This document shows positions 12,797 to 25,555 of a stretch of DNA of 64,000 bases, in pieces; position 1 is the stretch's first letter; every line of letters begins with the position of its first letter. Made by a program: the position numbers and the translations under genes. The notes under the pieces are model-generated. The model did no database searches, was not told the origin of the DNA, and was given only the letters and a program-made list of their open reading frames with translations. This stretch comes from Favolaschia claudopus (Eukaryota > Basidiomycota > Agaricomycetes > Agaricales > Mycenaceae): the NCBI GenBank assembly GCA_037176885.1, contig JAWWNJ010000112.1, positions 744,001 through 808,000 of the forward strand, given 5' to 3'.

Positions 12797-15142
12797 TCAC
12801 ATCTGACCTTTACGCATCAAGTTTCTACGCACGCGACGTCGTTCGCCCCCGAGACCCTCTCCCTTGCCCCACTGTAGGTAAGGTACCTTGCCCTTCTCGA
12901 CACCCGCAACGTCGCGTTCCATGTCGGTCCGGAAATCCAGCATCTCCCATATGGGCAATTCCATCTCCCCTTTGACCACGACCCGACACTTGGCGAGTAA
13001 GTGTGCAGGCAACGGAGTGAGGATGTGAAGATGTGAAGACGAAGGAGACACGGCACGGATGAGGGCAACGCCATGACACATAGATGTCGATGGGGAGGGT
13101 GCCTCGGCGCCTTGGATGTACGGGACTGACGGGAGACCTGACTCTTCGTCTGAGGTGGAGGCCATGTTTGCATCGAGAGACCCTGGCTCGTAAGCCACAA
13201 GCCCCACCAGGCCGCCGTTGAGAACTCGCGTGATTTCCGAAGAAACGACATCCTCAGCACCTGCTCCGACCAGAACAATCCTGTCAAAAGCCAGATCCCA
13301 ATCAACTTCATATGGCGGTTGAGCGCACATGGGAAGGGCGGTATTCCACGTTGTAGCTGTGACCTGCTCCAATATTCCCGGCGCCGTTCGGGGGAAAACG
13401 GCGTGAAAGTAGGAAACAAGAGCGATGGATCGATGGTCGGAGGCAGAGTAGTTGGTGGATAGTATGGAAGACGGGATAGGCTGTAGTCGATGTATTTTGA
13501 AGTCCCGGGCCTGTGTATCAGGAGAGACACCAAAGGACTGTTCAGACGAGGAGAACGTCTCGAAAAGAGGTGCTTCGACCTCGAATATATCTGTAGGCTG
13601 TACTAGGTCTTCGATTTTGCGTGTCAAGTCGGCACCAAGACCTTTTGTCCAACCCATGGTATTCACGACGAGAGGAATAACATTGGATATATGAGAATCT
13701 CCATTGTTGTCAGCAGCCGACTGCACCTCAAGCTGATAAGTTTCCAGAAGTGACTGGATAGAGGCAAGGTAGTGGGACGGTGACGATCGTGGGCTGGTTG
13801 CTCCCAGGTAATGTGCGAAATTTGGGAGAGTAGGATGCGTAAATGGGGGACCTGAAGAGGAATAAAACTTAGAACGGCTCGTGCAAGTAGGGGTGAGAGT
13901 TGGTACCAAATACAGGGCGTTCGATAACATTCAGTGCAACCATGCCGCCAGGCGTAAATTCGGACTGACCCAAATCACATTCTAAAAAGGCAACTCTGCG
14001 ATAGCGACACAGGAGACGATTCAACAATGTACGAGCGAATGTACTCTTTCCCGAATTTTTATGGCCCTTGACGAGATAAACGCCTGTGTCGGAGGGAGAC
14101 AGCGAGTTGAACGCAGTCTCCCAACTAGAGGGTAAGATGAAAGGTTGAACATCTCGACTTGGTTCAGTAAGCTGCACACAATTATCGTCAGTTTCTTTGA
14201 CAGCATCGAAGCAGAGTGAATTACGAGGTGAACCCCGGGAAGCCGAATCACGGGATTAGTGTCTGCATCCTGGAATCGAGAACGCCTGAATACAGTGTCG
14301 AATGTGCGGCATATTCGGCCTAGACCCTCCACGCCGCCATCCAAGGGCTGCAATACCACGACAGTATCGTAGTGCTCGAACGCGGATTTCAACCGCGGCG
14401 CAACCGCAGAGCCAAGAGAAAGGGGCAACTTCTCGTTCAAAGCTTCGATTATAGGTATTGGCGACGACCGGGGGGCATAGACGCGATGCGGCCTCACGTT
14501 GGGAGCAACCCGTACACCGTAAATAGAGACCGCGCCTTGCAAGACAGTGAACATATACGCGCCAAAGAAACCGACAGTCTGCCCCGGAGACAAACCTATC
14601 AAGGATGCCGCATCCCCTGATAAACCGAAGGCGGATAATTCTTCGGGTTCAAGGGAGTATACATTTTGGTCCGCAACAGCACGAAAGGTCGTATTGACTT
14701 GTGGCCGCAAAGATACACCAGCGACAGGGGTAGTAGGCACAGGAATATCATCCTCTTCGTCGGAGGAGTCGTTCATCGGTGCGCTGGGTGACCATGCACG
14801 ATTTCCAAACACTTTTGTCACGGCTCTTGTTATGTGGGCTGGAGGTGGATCCGATTCAGATTGCTCCTCATCGTCGGTGTCGACGATGATAACGTTTTCC
14901 GCATCTTGTAGTAGATCTGAATCTACTTCAAAATAACGCGCTTTTTTTAATTCTGCCTCGCGTTTTTTCTTGCGTTTCCTGGACGAATTTGGAGCTTGAG
15001 AGCTGGATTTCCTTTTGGACGAAGGGCGCGAAGGAGTTGGGAGCTGTTCTGGAGAAGAAGGTAGAGCAGGAGGTTCGGGAGGAGGTGTAGGAACTGCGCT
15101 AGCGGCTTGGGCTGCTTTGCGCACCTGGATCGCGCTCAACAT
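12797..15142 (-). CDS. GRC3: Polynucleotide 5'-hydroxyl-kinase Grc3 (Clp1/NOL9 family)
   Basis: Nuclear/nucleolar RNA 5'-kinase that in yeast works with the Las1 nuclease to process ITS2 of pre-rRNA. Three exons (15142-14225, 14171-13907, 13851-12797) add to exactly 745 codons plus stop with canonical introns. The first 130 residues are a disordered basic tail with an NLS-like SRKRKKKREAELKK and acidic patches. Next comes the N-terminal beta domain (LSPGQTVGFFG). Exon 2 carries the Walker A motif GHKNSGKST and the FLECDLGQSEFTPGG segment typical of the Clp1-type P-loop kinases. VVNTMGWTKGLGADL is another family block, and the C-terminal domain follows. Length is as expected for the family. 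No broken motif was noticed. Confidence 0.9.
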
Positions 15143-15420
15143 GGAAATTTCCTGACTTTTTGATGCGATTGATGATCGGCCGCGAAAAGCCGGACATTCC
15201 GCGCCGGAAAATCACTCAGTGCTGGACTCAGGCATTGGCTTCCAGCAAGTTTCGGATGCAATGGAATATATGCAGAGTATTTATTGTTTTATTGAAAATT
15301 GCGTATTATGTATTACATTGTCCTGGGTCAATTTGTGCCTGAATCCATCCTACCTTGTGCCATTTCATGTTGCATAGAGACTAAGTAAGTATTCCAACCC
15401 TCCACGCTGTTTAGCGGAAA

Positions 15421-18400
15421 TCAGCTTCTTGGCTTGAGGAGGAAAAGAATCAGGACGCACTCGTATCCCGCCGGTGCCGTAGACCACATGTCCATGTCGC
15501 CATGGTGTGGATGCATTTCCGTCTGGTGGGCGGAGACATGGCCATGAACAAGGTCGGAATTACTATGGATACTCATATTGCTGGGTATTCGATGCAGTGT
15601 GCGACCGCTGTCCGGATAGTCATCCGCTCGGACATAAAGCGCCGCCGCCCTATGAGGTGGGGAAGTGAAGCTAGCCGTCATCTGTTCGTAGAAAGTTTCA
15701 GACATGGGGAAGGGTGACGGTCCCGCTGAGCTAGGGACAGTGAAACGCTGCGGGGTATGATGCACGGGGACAGACGGCTCCGGGGGTTGCATGTGTATGG
15801 ACCTTCGCCGTGAATCATGGATATCTGAGACGAGTGTCGGATCGTGGCGATACCAGTCCCTGTTCGCACTCGGGGGATGCGATAAGGCAATCCGACTATC
15901 GTCTGGTAGACTATGTTGAGGATGGTTCTGAATCAGAGGCTGTGGCGCGCTCAGAGGTGTGTGAGATGTTGCGTGGGGGAACTCGCTTGGGTTCATCGAA
16001 GGCACAAATATGGGAGGTTGAATCGGTGGGGTGGATAATGGTGCGTTCCGTGCAGAAGGGGGCGGGGAAGCTGATGATAACGGGGGTTGGGGCGGTATGT
16101 ATATCTCCAACGGCCGGCCATGATGCAAAGTGCCTGATAACGGTGTTTCTGGCCCTGGTGCAGATGGACGAAAGCGGGGAGGATCATCTCCATGCATGGC
16201 CATCGCAAACTTGTCTGGACTGTGCAACGAAGTACCAGAAAGAGGAGTCTTTTGATAATATGATGGAGACGAATGTTGAGGCTGAGGAAGAAACTGGGTA
16301 TTGATAGCGGGGACATCCGTAGGAAGAGGGCGGCGACCTGCAATTGGCCTGTTAGCAGGATGGGCCGTGCCGGAACCAACAGCCACATATTCAGAGCTAT
16401 TGGCGCTGGATTGACGGAGTGCCTCTCGAATAGGAGCACTCCCACTAGGACCGGCAATACTCTCCGAGTGGCGACGAGCGGCAGCCACAGATTTCGGTTC
16501 CTCAGCTCCACGCTCTCTTTTGTTCTTCGCGTTCGCTGCCGTTGGTAACGGAAGCTCGCCAATACTGGCCAGGTCGTATAACAGATCCCACAATCGACCA
16601 GCCGACTTCCATCTACAAACGAATCAATAACATTGTTGCAAGGCTTTAGAACACTCGGAGGACATACCGAGCCTCACAAATCTGAAGGACCTGCATGCAT
16701 CGGTGAACTTCGGCCATTTCCTGACGCGCGTCCGCGGACAAACTGGGGCCACCTCGCAAAGCACCCCAGATGTTGAGCAGTAGTACCAAGCCAGCGGTGA
16801 AAACCGCTACCTGTGATGGCACATCAGACGAGAACGAGAGGAACGAAGTGGGCTGCACCTGTGATAGCGGTACAGGCTTCTCCCCGAGCCTTTGACGATG
16901 GAAATCCGCAACATGAATCAGAGAACGTGCTGCATTCAAGCAGATCCCTAACGAACGAAATACTCGTAGGTTGTTGCTCGATGAGTCCTTGAGATTTGTT
17001 AAAGGCTGCGACCGGCTGGGACTTGGGAGGTAGGCTCGATGAATGAGAACCCTTTGTTCTATCAGCTGGTCGTTCCTGGCGAAAATTGAACTTGACTCAC
17101 TGTAACTCGTAATAACTACAGTACAGAGATGCAGATTGCTCGAAGAATTCGAGATTCTCATGCTTAGGGTTCCAGCGCACTGGTAGCCAAATGCCCGCGT
17201 GAGCATGAGAAACAATGTCAGGAACGTTAACGACGTACGATGATCGGGCAGTTCGTTGACCCACTTGTCTAATGCCGAATCGAGTTCTGTGATAATGTGG
17301 CGTTCCCATTCGCTGTCATCCCCATTGCTCAGACCGAACAGATATTTGGATTTGTTGATGGCATACTTCAACGTACATTCAACAACGATCCGATAAAGAA
17401 ACACAAGTAGACATACGACAGTTCGCAGAGCGAATGAGCAGACCTGACAAAGTCGGAGATGCGCTATGAAGGCCGAGATCCGTGAGGGTTTGCCCTTGGG
17501 TTGCTGGAACGCCTGGGCCGGATCCGGCGTCTCCCAATATTCATCGTCAACGTCGAGTGGAAAATCAAGATCGAAGCTGTGGGAAGATGAGAACGACACT
17601 AGTCTGGTCGGGAGCACTCACTCTTCGTCTTGAATGGCGCAAGGGCGGCCGAGATCCTTTGATAATACTCTGTCCAGATAGACGAGAACCCTGATATGCG
17701 TGTATTCAATAGTATTCAACAGAAATAGAGAAAAACTACGAACCAAAATGCCCGCTTCCACAGTTCATCCTCCGCGGTCCAGGGGAGAGTGGGATCTTTC
17801 CGCCGATGAGCACCCACATCTTGTGCCATCCGAATACCAACCGACACAGCGGTCCAGCCGGCCTGTGGCCAAGCTGTGCCATGTAAAAACAGTACAAGTA
17901 GCTATATAACTCATAGTCAAGTCGAGTAGCTTGAACAGGGGAATTATTATACGAACTGCACTAAACTGCAGGTCATAAAGACATGCTGTTGGACCGAGCG
18001 GGTCGCGCATCAATTGCAACTGCTGGAACCACCGCCACCCACATGAATGTGGGTTGTCGGTGCCGTCAAGAAGGACACGCGGGTCAGAGCTAAAACGTGA
18101 ACCAATGGCACAAACGAGGAGATATGTGGCCGCAAAACCATCGTTGGTCAGATGAAGACCAGCAGCGACGTCCCTTGCGAACGTTGGATAATGAAGAAGG
18201 GGTAGAAGTAAATTTACATGGCTGAAAAAGAGATCGACAAGTTGAACTTGGAGGTCGGGGGGAGGGAAAGAATATTGCGGCGGTCGTGTGGGATCGGGGG
18301 ACTGTTATAATCATCTCAGCTAGTCGATTCTTGCCATATCAGAATACGTACAGGACGGGAAGCCCAGAATTCCTCGTGACGTTGTGTATTTGGCGGTTCA

Positions 18401-19133
18401 GCTTCGTTCTTGATGTTGAGCGCCGTCTGGAGCAGCATTGCACCACTGGAGCGGCCAAAGAAACGAGGATCGGAATCGGTATTCAGTGACAACTGCTGTA
18501 GATTCTCGATAAGACTGAATTGGGCTCGCTCGTCGTCCTCAACCGGAGAGCTAAGACTCGGAATGGCGGAACCTGACAGCGCTTTCTCCAAGTCGGCGGC
18601 AGGAAGGAGCTGGCAAATTTATGTGAAGACTTGTAGACGGAGGAGCAAGGTTGAAGGAAGTACAGTTTGCAAGAGTTGCTCTAATTTTTGAACACGAGCT
18701 GCCATGCTGTCGATATACCTACCTCAATCATCAAAAAAGACAATCCAGAGCGGCGAGAGTCGATCCTACCCCTTGGAAGGCCCTCGTTTCTGTCCAATTT
18801 AGGAACAACATCACCGCCGATGCAAAGTGAACACATACTTTCGAGGTTTCCACATATGTGCATTCCAAGTTATACCCGTTGCAATTCGAACATTTCGGAC
18901 CCGATATATCAGGTCCATCGCCTGTGAGCCACGGACAGAAGCCTTGTTAGTCTCGTCTCGGCGGCCGCAAAGGAGCATCAAATTTACACCGAACTGTCGC
19001 GAGATTAGTTCAAGAACGTCAACGGCGATCCCGACCCACTCTTTTTTTTGCGGCAGACATCACACGCTCTATTCCGCTGGATACGACGCTTCTTGGAGTG
19101 TCCTCCAGCGTCCTGCTCATCGTTGGAGGACAT
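15421..19133 (-). CDS. Zn(II)2Cys6 transcription factor with fungal_trans domain
   Basis: Sequence-specific nuclear regulator. It starts at the ATG at 19131-19133 (MSSNDEQDAGG) with a basic run KKRRIQRNRACDVCRKKK. The cluster is completed only by splicing through a 6-nt exon (18988-18993) and then DGPDISGPKCSNCN. The fungal_trans domain spans about 18250-16650: LVDLFFSHVNLLLPLLHYPTF, FAATYLLVCAIGSRFS, GWRWFQQLQLMRDP and the exon with SFDLDFPLDVDDEYWE are hallmark blocks. The C-terminal 350 residues (15421 to about 16590) are Pro/Ser/His-rich and disordered, likely an activation or cofactor region. Many short introns are present and some borders are approximate; the last 11 codons could instead be intron. 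Target genes are unknown. Confidence 0.85.
18988..18993 (-). other. 6-nt micro-exon of the Zn2Cys6 regulator
   Basis: The hexamer TTCGGT (minus strand) lies between two canonical introns of 46 nt (18994-19039, GTGGGT...ACAG) and 66 nt (18922-18987, GTAAAT...ACAG, branch-like GACTAACA). Exon 1 ends AAG A and exon 3 begins GCGATGG, so inclusion gives KKK-IRC-DGPD, exactly the Zn2Cys6 consensus with its third cysteine. Skipping it gives KKKSDGPD and destroys the cluster while keeping the frame. Confidence 0.8.
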
Positions 19134-19603
19134 GGAGCGTCTTGCCGGGCCGGCATATGTTTTCGCGCGCGCGTCAAAATGCGGATGCGGATCCCGGGTG
19201 CAGTTGCGGCTCCGCCCTATGTTGCTGGTGCGAGATTGCCATACGAGACGACGGAGCAGAGAGGAAGGAATCTGGCAGGAAGAGAGAGAGGTTGGTGGAT
19301 TGAAGTCAACATGATACGACGCGCCAAAACTCTAAAAGATCCGAATCTGTCATCGCCTTTCGCTTCAGTTCAAATCGTTCGATAGATTTTTCTTTGTCCT
19401 CACTCGGCGGCAACTGTCCTATATCATCTATTCTGAGATCGTCGACCTGAACGTCGATCAGCGAGCCTGAGCACGGAATACCTCTCAATTCCTTTGCCGA
19501 GGTCAGTCTGAAGCAACGTGATTTCGAATTCAAGAATTGCCGACCAATTCGAAGAATCTGAGGTTCTCGACAACACTCATCTCGGTCTCTGGCTCCGTTC
19601 ATA
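19134..19603. promoter_or_regulatory. Divergent promoter region between regulator and hydrolase
   Basis: About 470 bp separate the start of the Zn2Cys6 regulator (-) from the start of the alpha/beta hydrolase (+), so this stretch must hold both promoters and 5' UTRs. A 98-codon open frame on the minus strand (19306-19602) shows no recognisable features and is not called. No clear TATA box was assigned. It is possible but unproven that the regulator controls its neighbour. Confidence 0.4.
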
Positions 19604-20968
19604 ATGAAGTCTCAGCTGTTCATCTCAGAGCCTACTTCCCTATGTCCATTCCGTGTAGAGGGAGTGCAATACCTCCCTGCTTCACCTTGCGAAGATGGCT
19701 TCACGCTGGTGTTCTTCCATGCCATGAATTTGCACAAGGTACAGAGATCGAACGTATGTATTTCCGAGAGTCGGCGACGAACAACCTATCAAATAGGAAA
19801 CCTATGAGCCCATGGTGGACCTCCTTCTTGAGCGGAGCAACAACATACGAGACGTTTGGTGTATAGGTTGGCCAGTAGTTTCATACTGAGGCGTGCACTA
19901 ATCATGCTGAGCAAGATAACCCAAACCACGGACGGAGTGCATCATTAAACCAAACGCTCCTCGAGACTCCCCAGTATCACAAATATTGCAAGTGGATTCT
20001 GTAATTCAATAGATTGACCGTTCACTTCGCTCAGGGTCCGCCACTGAATATACTCGAGCGGTATATTCCTTTCTCTCTTCCCCCGTTCATGGTGTAGACT
20101 TTTGTTCCCGATGGCTCGTGGGGCTCGCGCATTCATCCTCTGTCGCTGTTCTGTGTGTCCATTAACACCTACCAGTCCTTCAACATACTGAAATTCGTCA
20201 GGATGAAACTCATCGGAGACAGCGAATATTCGTCTCCTTCAGGAACCAGATTGAAGTTCACCTCCCTCATCCTCCTCGACCCCGCACTTCTACCTCCCGA
20301 ATTCCCATCTACCACTGTTCTCACGAAACTATTCGGCCACTTGGCAAAGACAAAACGCGACAAATGGTCTGATCGAGAAGCAGCACATAAATACCTCGCT
20401 GCACATCCAGCATTCAAAACATGGGACCCTCGGGCCATACGCTTATTTGTGGTCTGTCCACTTCCTTTTCCCGTTTTACACCATTGTTATTGAAGCCGTC
20501 AAAGGAGTGTGCCCTGCGCGAGAGTGGATCTGGCTCTGGGGTGGTGCTATCATGCACTAAAGCCCAGGAAGTTGCGTTCTACTTGAACCCCGATGAGGAT
20601 TACAAGGAGCGCCCTGTGCAAATATTCCGCGAGCTTATCCAGCGGAACGAGCTTCCTATCCATATAATAGTCTGTCTAAATGACGAGTTCAAGTATGCGT
20701 CGTTTCGACCACTTCGTTGATTTTTGCCTAATCTCGTTGTGCAGGGGCCAGGCACGTCCCTCCAAGGATTTTCAGATAGAGCAGATCAAGTCTACGACCC
20801 GAGGAAGCGTCCAAATATTAGATCGCGGCGGACACATGGTCAGCTCGTTTTCCTTGCCAAATTTCAAATCACAAATGTTTCGGTCAGTTTCCGCAAGTCG
20901 AGCCTGCTCTTTGTGCAGACGCCATCCACCAAGCCCTTGCGTCAACAGAGACCAGGGCAAGACTATAA
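19604..20968 (+). CDS. Alpha/beta hydrolase fold protein
   Basis: Predicted hydrolase of unknown substrate. Exon 1 (MKSQLF...) contains the oxyanion-region motif VFFHAMNLHK; the next exons give VWCIDNPNHGRS, typical of the NxxHGxS region. The nucleophile elbow is in WLVGLAHSSSVAVL, where serine replaces the usual final glycine of GxSxG. LILLDPALLPPEF, SDREAAHKYLAAHPAFKTW and the catalytic-histidine block LDRGGHM follow, then LCADAIHQALAS to the stop at 20966-20968. Six or so short introns are needed. The join between the NPNHG exon (ending KYCKWIL) and the SATEYTRA exon could not be made in frame with a canonical intron, so either an unusual junction or a disabling change lies near 20000-20040. 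The gene converges with the amidohydrolase, only 45 bp apart. Confidence 0.68.
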
Positions 20969-21013
20969 GAAATGATGTTTCGATCCACTCAGAATTTCAT
21001 TTATATCGATTAT

Positions 21014-24000
21014 CTAATCCGCATTGATTGGAGGCAAGACCTGTTTTCTACCCTTCACAGGCCACACTTCCTCCATCGAGGCAGCGTCCCAGAACCTCCC
21101 TCCGCGGGCAACAAAGAGGAGGTCCCGCGTTTGAGAGATGTCTCCGCCCAAGAGATCCACACCTGGCGGGTAGACGATTAGATCGGCAAGTTTTCCCTTC
21201 GACAGCGAGCCAATGGAGTCAAAGAGTCCCAGTGTGACAGCAGCATCAGAAGTGGCCGCTCGAAGGGTCTATAACCACAGTTTATCAGGTCTTAGATCTG
21301 TTTGCAACATCAAAACAAACCTCATAGTTCGTCAAGCCTCCTTGCTGACTGAACTTCATCTCGGCGTGATAGTTCAGGCCGTACGGGTTCTCTCCGTGAG
21401 CACCAATATGAGTCTTAAGACCCTTATGCACCATTTTGGCTACCGACTCTGAGGTGTTGAAGAACTGATAGGCTGAAAGCAATTTTATGAGTGCCAGGTC
21501 GTTTCGGACTGTTATTCCGATGCTCACAATGTTTCGGCCGAGCTGTGGTTTCTGAGAGCAGATTCAGGTTTGAATGCGGGACAAGCGAGCGTAGTCTGAG
21601 TGGTGCTGTATAAGTAAAGTATAGATTCGAGAAAGTTTGTAGCGCACTTGGCATTGTTGGGAATGTCTTCCGTGGCCCAGACCAGCTGCTCACCCCATCC
21701 GCCTCCATAATTTACGATGTGGGTGGGCGTGTAGCCTGTTCCGCTCTCAGCGAAGAGCGTCAGCACATCGTCGTAGAGCACTGGGACTGGCAATGCGTGT
21801 TCGACAGTTGTCATCCCTGTGATAAAGAATTCGAGCTGGCGAATGGTAGATTTTTTGTAGGACTTACCGTCGATGATATATGTCAAATCCCAATCATAGT
21901 TCATCCCACCTTCCGGCACACATAGCATCGTCAAGTTCTTAGCTGCCTTTAACAGTCGTTGACGAGAAGCCCTATAAACCACCCGTCAGCTCAATTCACA
22001 TCAAACCACGCAGCCACTGACCTAATAGGCAAGTTATAATTCTTATACGATATGCTGCCAATTCCGCCTTCCACTCTGAGCCTTAGAAGCGCCGAGTATG
22101 CTTCATCGTTGTCAGCGATGTCTTGGTGGAGGCCGTGGTATCCAGCGCCGTAGATGACGTCTCCGGTAGAAAATATACGTGAGCCGACGAACTGCCCGCT
22201 TTCTAGTCTGCTTCGCTCCACGAATCCGTCGACGGTCGAAGAGCTTGGGCTATAACGGCTGATCAATATATGCCAAGGAAAAAGTGGGAATATACGAATA
22301 CTTGTGTAAGGTCGTAACACCATAAGCCAAGAACGCCTGCAACTCCCACGAAGCAGAGGGATGGATCCCACCAAAGTTGTTCCCTGTAGGGTAGAGTAGC
22401 ATTCCGTCAACACGGAACCGTTCAAACGAGGGTCAAGTTCTACACCCACAATGCGCATGAACGTCAATAAATCCCGGTATCACGTACCCGCCTTGCGCAT
22501 TGATCGCTGTCACCCCAGCCGTCTGCACGAAACTTCCCTGCGAAGCTACGCTCTCAATCACCCCGCCCCGGATTTTGACCACGCCCTCGCGGATGAAATC
22601 CACCTCGGGGTTGCCAGTTTCCATAGTCAGAACCGTGGCGTTGAAGATGACGAATACGTCTGAGTTCAAGTTGGCGTCGTGCAGATTTTGGTTCATGGCG
22701 GCAGCGGCAGCATGTTCCTTGAGGCGCGCGATGTCCGTAGAATGCTCAACGACAACCTCTTGATATTCAACGTGGTCTTTGACGCACGCGATACCAAAAG
22801 TAGTTGAATCGCTCTTGATATCAGAGCTGCAGTTGCTCAATCTTGATACCTCGATTGAGTGCAAATACGGGCCTGAGGAAGTTCAGACTTCTCGTCAAAG
22901 AAAAAACCCTCAGGGAGAATAATGTTTACCCAAAAACCAAAACAACTTCTTCCCGTCCGCACTCCAGGTAACATCATGCCCACCATCCAAACTCACACGC
23001 GTAAGCCCGGCAGTGGCGTTCGCGGGCTTCGCCCAAACCCCTTCATCTTGCTTAATATCCTTGCCAGAGACGTAGTACACTTGATACCCCTCAACGAACG
23101 CGATGCCCGCGCTCGAGTACCTCTTATCCTTATCGGAACCAGAGGCAACGGACTTGGCAGCGTGCGGCGAGCTGACAGCGAGCTCCGTCGCCATTCGTCC
23201 GGACGAAACAGGCAGATGCGCGTACGTTCCCTCTACGCCGGACGGCCCGGATTCCAAGTCGATGACATACGCACGCTGGGATTGTTGAACCAAAAGCTTG
23301 TTGTTCTTCTCGATGAAGCGCATAGTGAGTTTCTCTGACGGCGAGATTTCGGACGGGATGAAGCGGGTATTCTTCATCTCAACCTTTCCGTCGCCCCTGG
23401 GGAGCGTGAGGTCGCCGATATACAAACCCGCTCCGGCAGTAGCAATTATCTCTCCAGTGGCACTGTCCCCGCCGCTCTTGAGGAACGCGACGCGGCGGTG
23501 ACGACCCGAGGATTCAGATACGACGGCGGAGTAGTACCGGCCAAGAGGTAAGCCCCCGACTTCGTGCGCCTTTCCGGCTGCGAGGTCGGCAATTTCGAAT
23601 GTGGTGAACTTGGTGTTGGACCATCGCGCGTGGATGATCATGTCGTCGCCGGGAACCCATTCCGGGGAGTAGTACGGCGCGGTTTCGTGCAGTACCGGAA
23701 CGCGGATTGCTGACTTTTTCTTGCCGCCGATGGGTTGCACGTAGGTCACGCCGGCAGCCTGGAACACCACGCGTTCACCTTCTTTATCGGCACGCAACTC
23801 CTTCAACGCAGTCACCCGTTGGGTCTCAGCGGTCTCAGCGCCGACCAAATCAAACGACCCGGTCACGGTCTCCGCCAGATGCTTCTCGATGTGAGCCTTG
23901 AAACGGATGGGTGAAGGCTGACGAGAGGGGTCGGCGATACGTTCGCCGTGGACGTTGGTGATAGTAGGGACGACGTAGATTTGGCCGGCGGCCCAGATGA

Positions 24001-25555
24001 TGACGGCGTGACCCGAAGGGGTGAAGGAGAAAGAGGGGTAGGTGCCCATGGGGGCCGAGATGGTGGAGAGGTCGAAGGTGAGGCCATCCCAGATGTGGTG
24101 GATTGAGCCGGTGTGGAGGTCCCTGTAAGTGATAGGTATGTTAGCTGGACGATTGCAAGGTATGCATTGATATGAATGATGCATACTTGAATACAAGGAG
24201 TTCATGATCGCGGTCCCGACGCACAAAAGCTAAGGTGCGGCCGTCGGGCGATAGCTCAGGACGGCTTGCTCCACCTGGAGACGCGGAGACCAGAGTTTCG
24301 GTCTTCTGCGTCGTGATATTGTACGAAAATATCGAGTATATGCCGGAGTGAACGTCTGCGAACTCCATTCAGAGCCAGCTTTCAAAACCCATATACTAGA
24401 AACGGGTACCTTTGCTGTAAGAAAATTCGCTCTCGTCGCGCACATTCTTGCTGAATATGACGCTGTCCTCCCCGTACCAGATAAACTGTTCTGGGCCTAT
24501 TTGTTGTTCCCCGTATTGCTCGTTTGTCCATCCGCGAGGAAGGGTACGCCCGAGAACCCGCTTGCCACTTCCAACCTCGATGGTTTTGGTGTCGCCTGGC
24601 TTTGGTACAGTATATTCCCAGCCTTCACCGGCGCCGAGGGACCTAGTGCTGGTGTACCATTTGGTAGCAATAATTCGGTCAGGGTTGGAGGGATGGAAGC
24701 GTGGCTCCGAAACGAAGCGAAAGGTTTCGTTGGTGACGCGCTGAGCTGCGCGAAGGTGTCAGGAAGGCATCGGAGCAATAAGAGTTGGCGCGAACCGTCA
24801 TGGCGGCCCTCACGAATCAACCGATTGACGCGTCTTTCTTCGGTTTCTTTCACACCGAGAGATAGCAAGTGTGCGTCGTGAACCTTGGAAGCCAAGGCTT
24901 GCTTGAGCAAGACAGAACCCGCACCATTAGTCGGCCTGAGATCGGCAGCCGCGCAACCAGACCAAGGTTTAACCCAGATATTTTCGACCCCAAGGCCCGC
25001 GTCGCTTTTGAATGCAATGCGGTCACCATTGGGAGAGAAAGCGGGGTTAGCGTCATGTGGGACACCAAGTAGAATTGGACGCGCGGTCGCTGCTGCGCCG
25101 CCCGCCGCAGCTCTTGATACTTCGGCGCCGGGAATGCAATAGAGATCACCGAGCATGTCGAAGACGACGTCGCCCTCTGGGCTCACGTCGAGACGGAGCC
25201 ATGTCCCCTCTGTTACGTCGTACCCAAGGGTGCGAGGGTACGCGTAATCAGTAGAGATATCCCAGGGGGTTTGTTCTCGGTAGGGCCAGACTGAATGGGA
25301 ATGAGCGGAAGAATTTCAAGGAAGTGGTAGCGACCAACCATCGTCTTTCCATTCAGGGTCAGCAGTTAGAGGTTTGGGGACGTTGGTAAAGCCAGATTGA
25401 CGAATGAAGGGTAGGGAAGTAGATAATATGGCGGCAGCAGAGAGCAGGAGGAGGAATTTGAGTGCTTTGACTGAACGGCCTCTGGCTTGAGGGGCCGCTC
25501 CAGTGTATGGTGGAGGGAATTGAGAATGGGCAGGGACGGCGCGCTTGGTGTCCAT
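21014..25555 (-). CDS. Membrane-anchored beta-propeller/amidohydrolase fusion protein
   Basis: Large multi-exon protein starting MDTKRAVPAHSQ. A hydrophobic segment near residues 33-55 (ALKFLLLLSAAAILSTSLPF) is a likely signal anchor. Next come TolB/PD40-type beta-propeller repeats (DVSPEGDVVFDMLGDLY, NPAFSPNGDRIAFKSD, ELSPDGRTLAFVRRD, SPEWVPGDDMIIHARW). The C-terminal half (from about 22870 down) is a metal-dependent amidohydrolase: VFVIFNATVLTME, GGYVIPGFIDVHAH with the metal-binding HxH, the MTTVEHALP histidine, GLKTHIGAHGENPYG, and the closing LGLFDSIGSLSKGKLADLIVY with the typical GxLxxGKxADL motif. The family architecture (propeller plus prolidase-like hydrolase) is seen in bacteria and fungi; the substrate is unknown. 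The stop is at 21014-21016 after LPPINAD. Orientation to the membrane and exon borders are inferred. Confidence 0.8.

Noticed and set aside
19306..19602. 98-codon minus-strand frame between the regulator and the hydrolase
   Set aside because: No recognisable domain, lies in the shared promoter region, and its start abuts the hydrolase ATG on the other strand.
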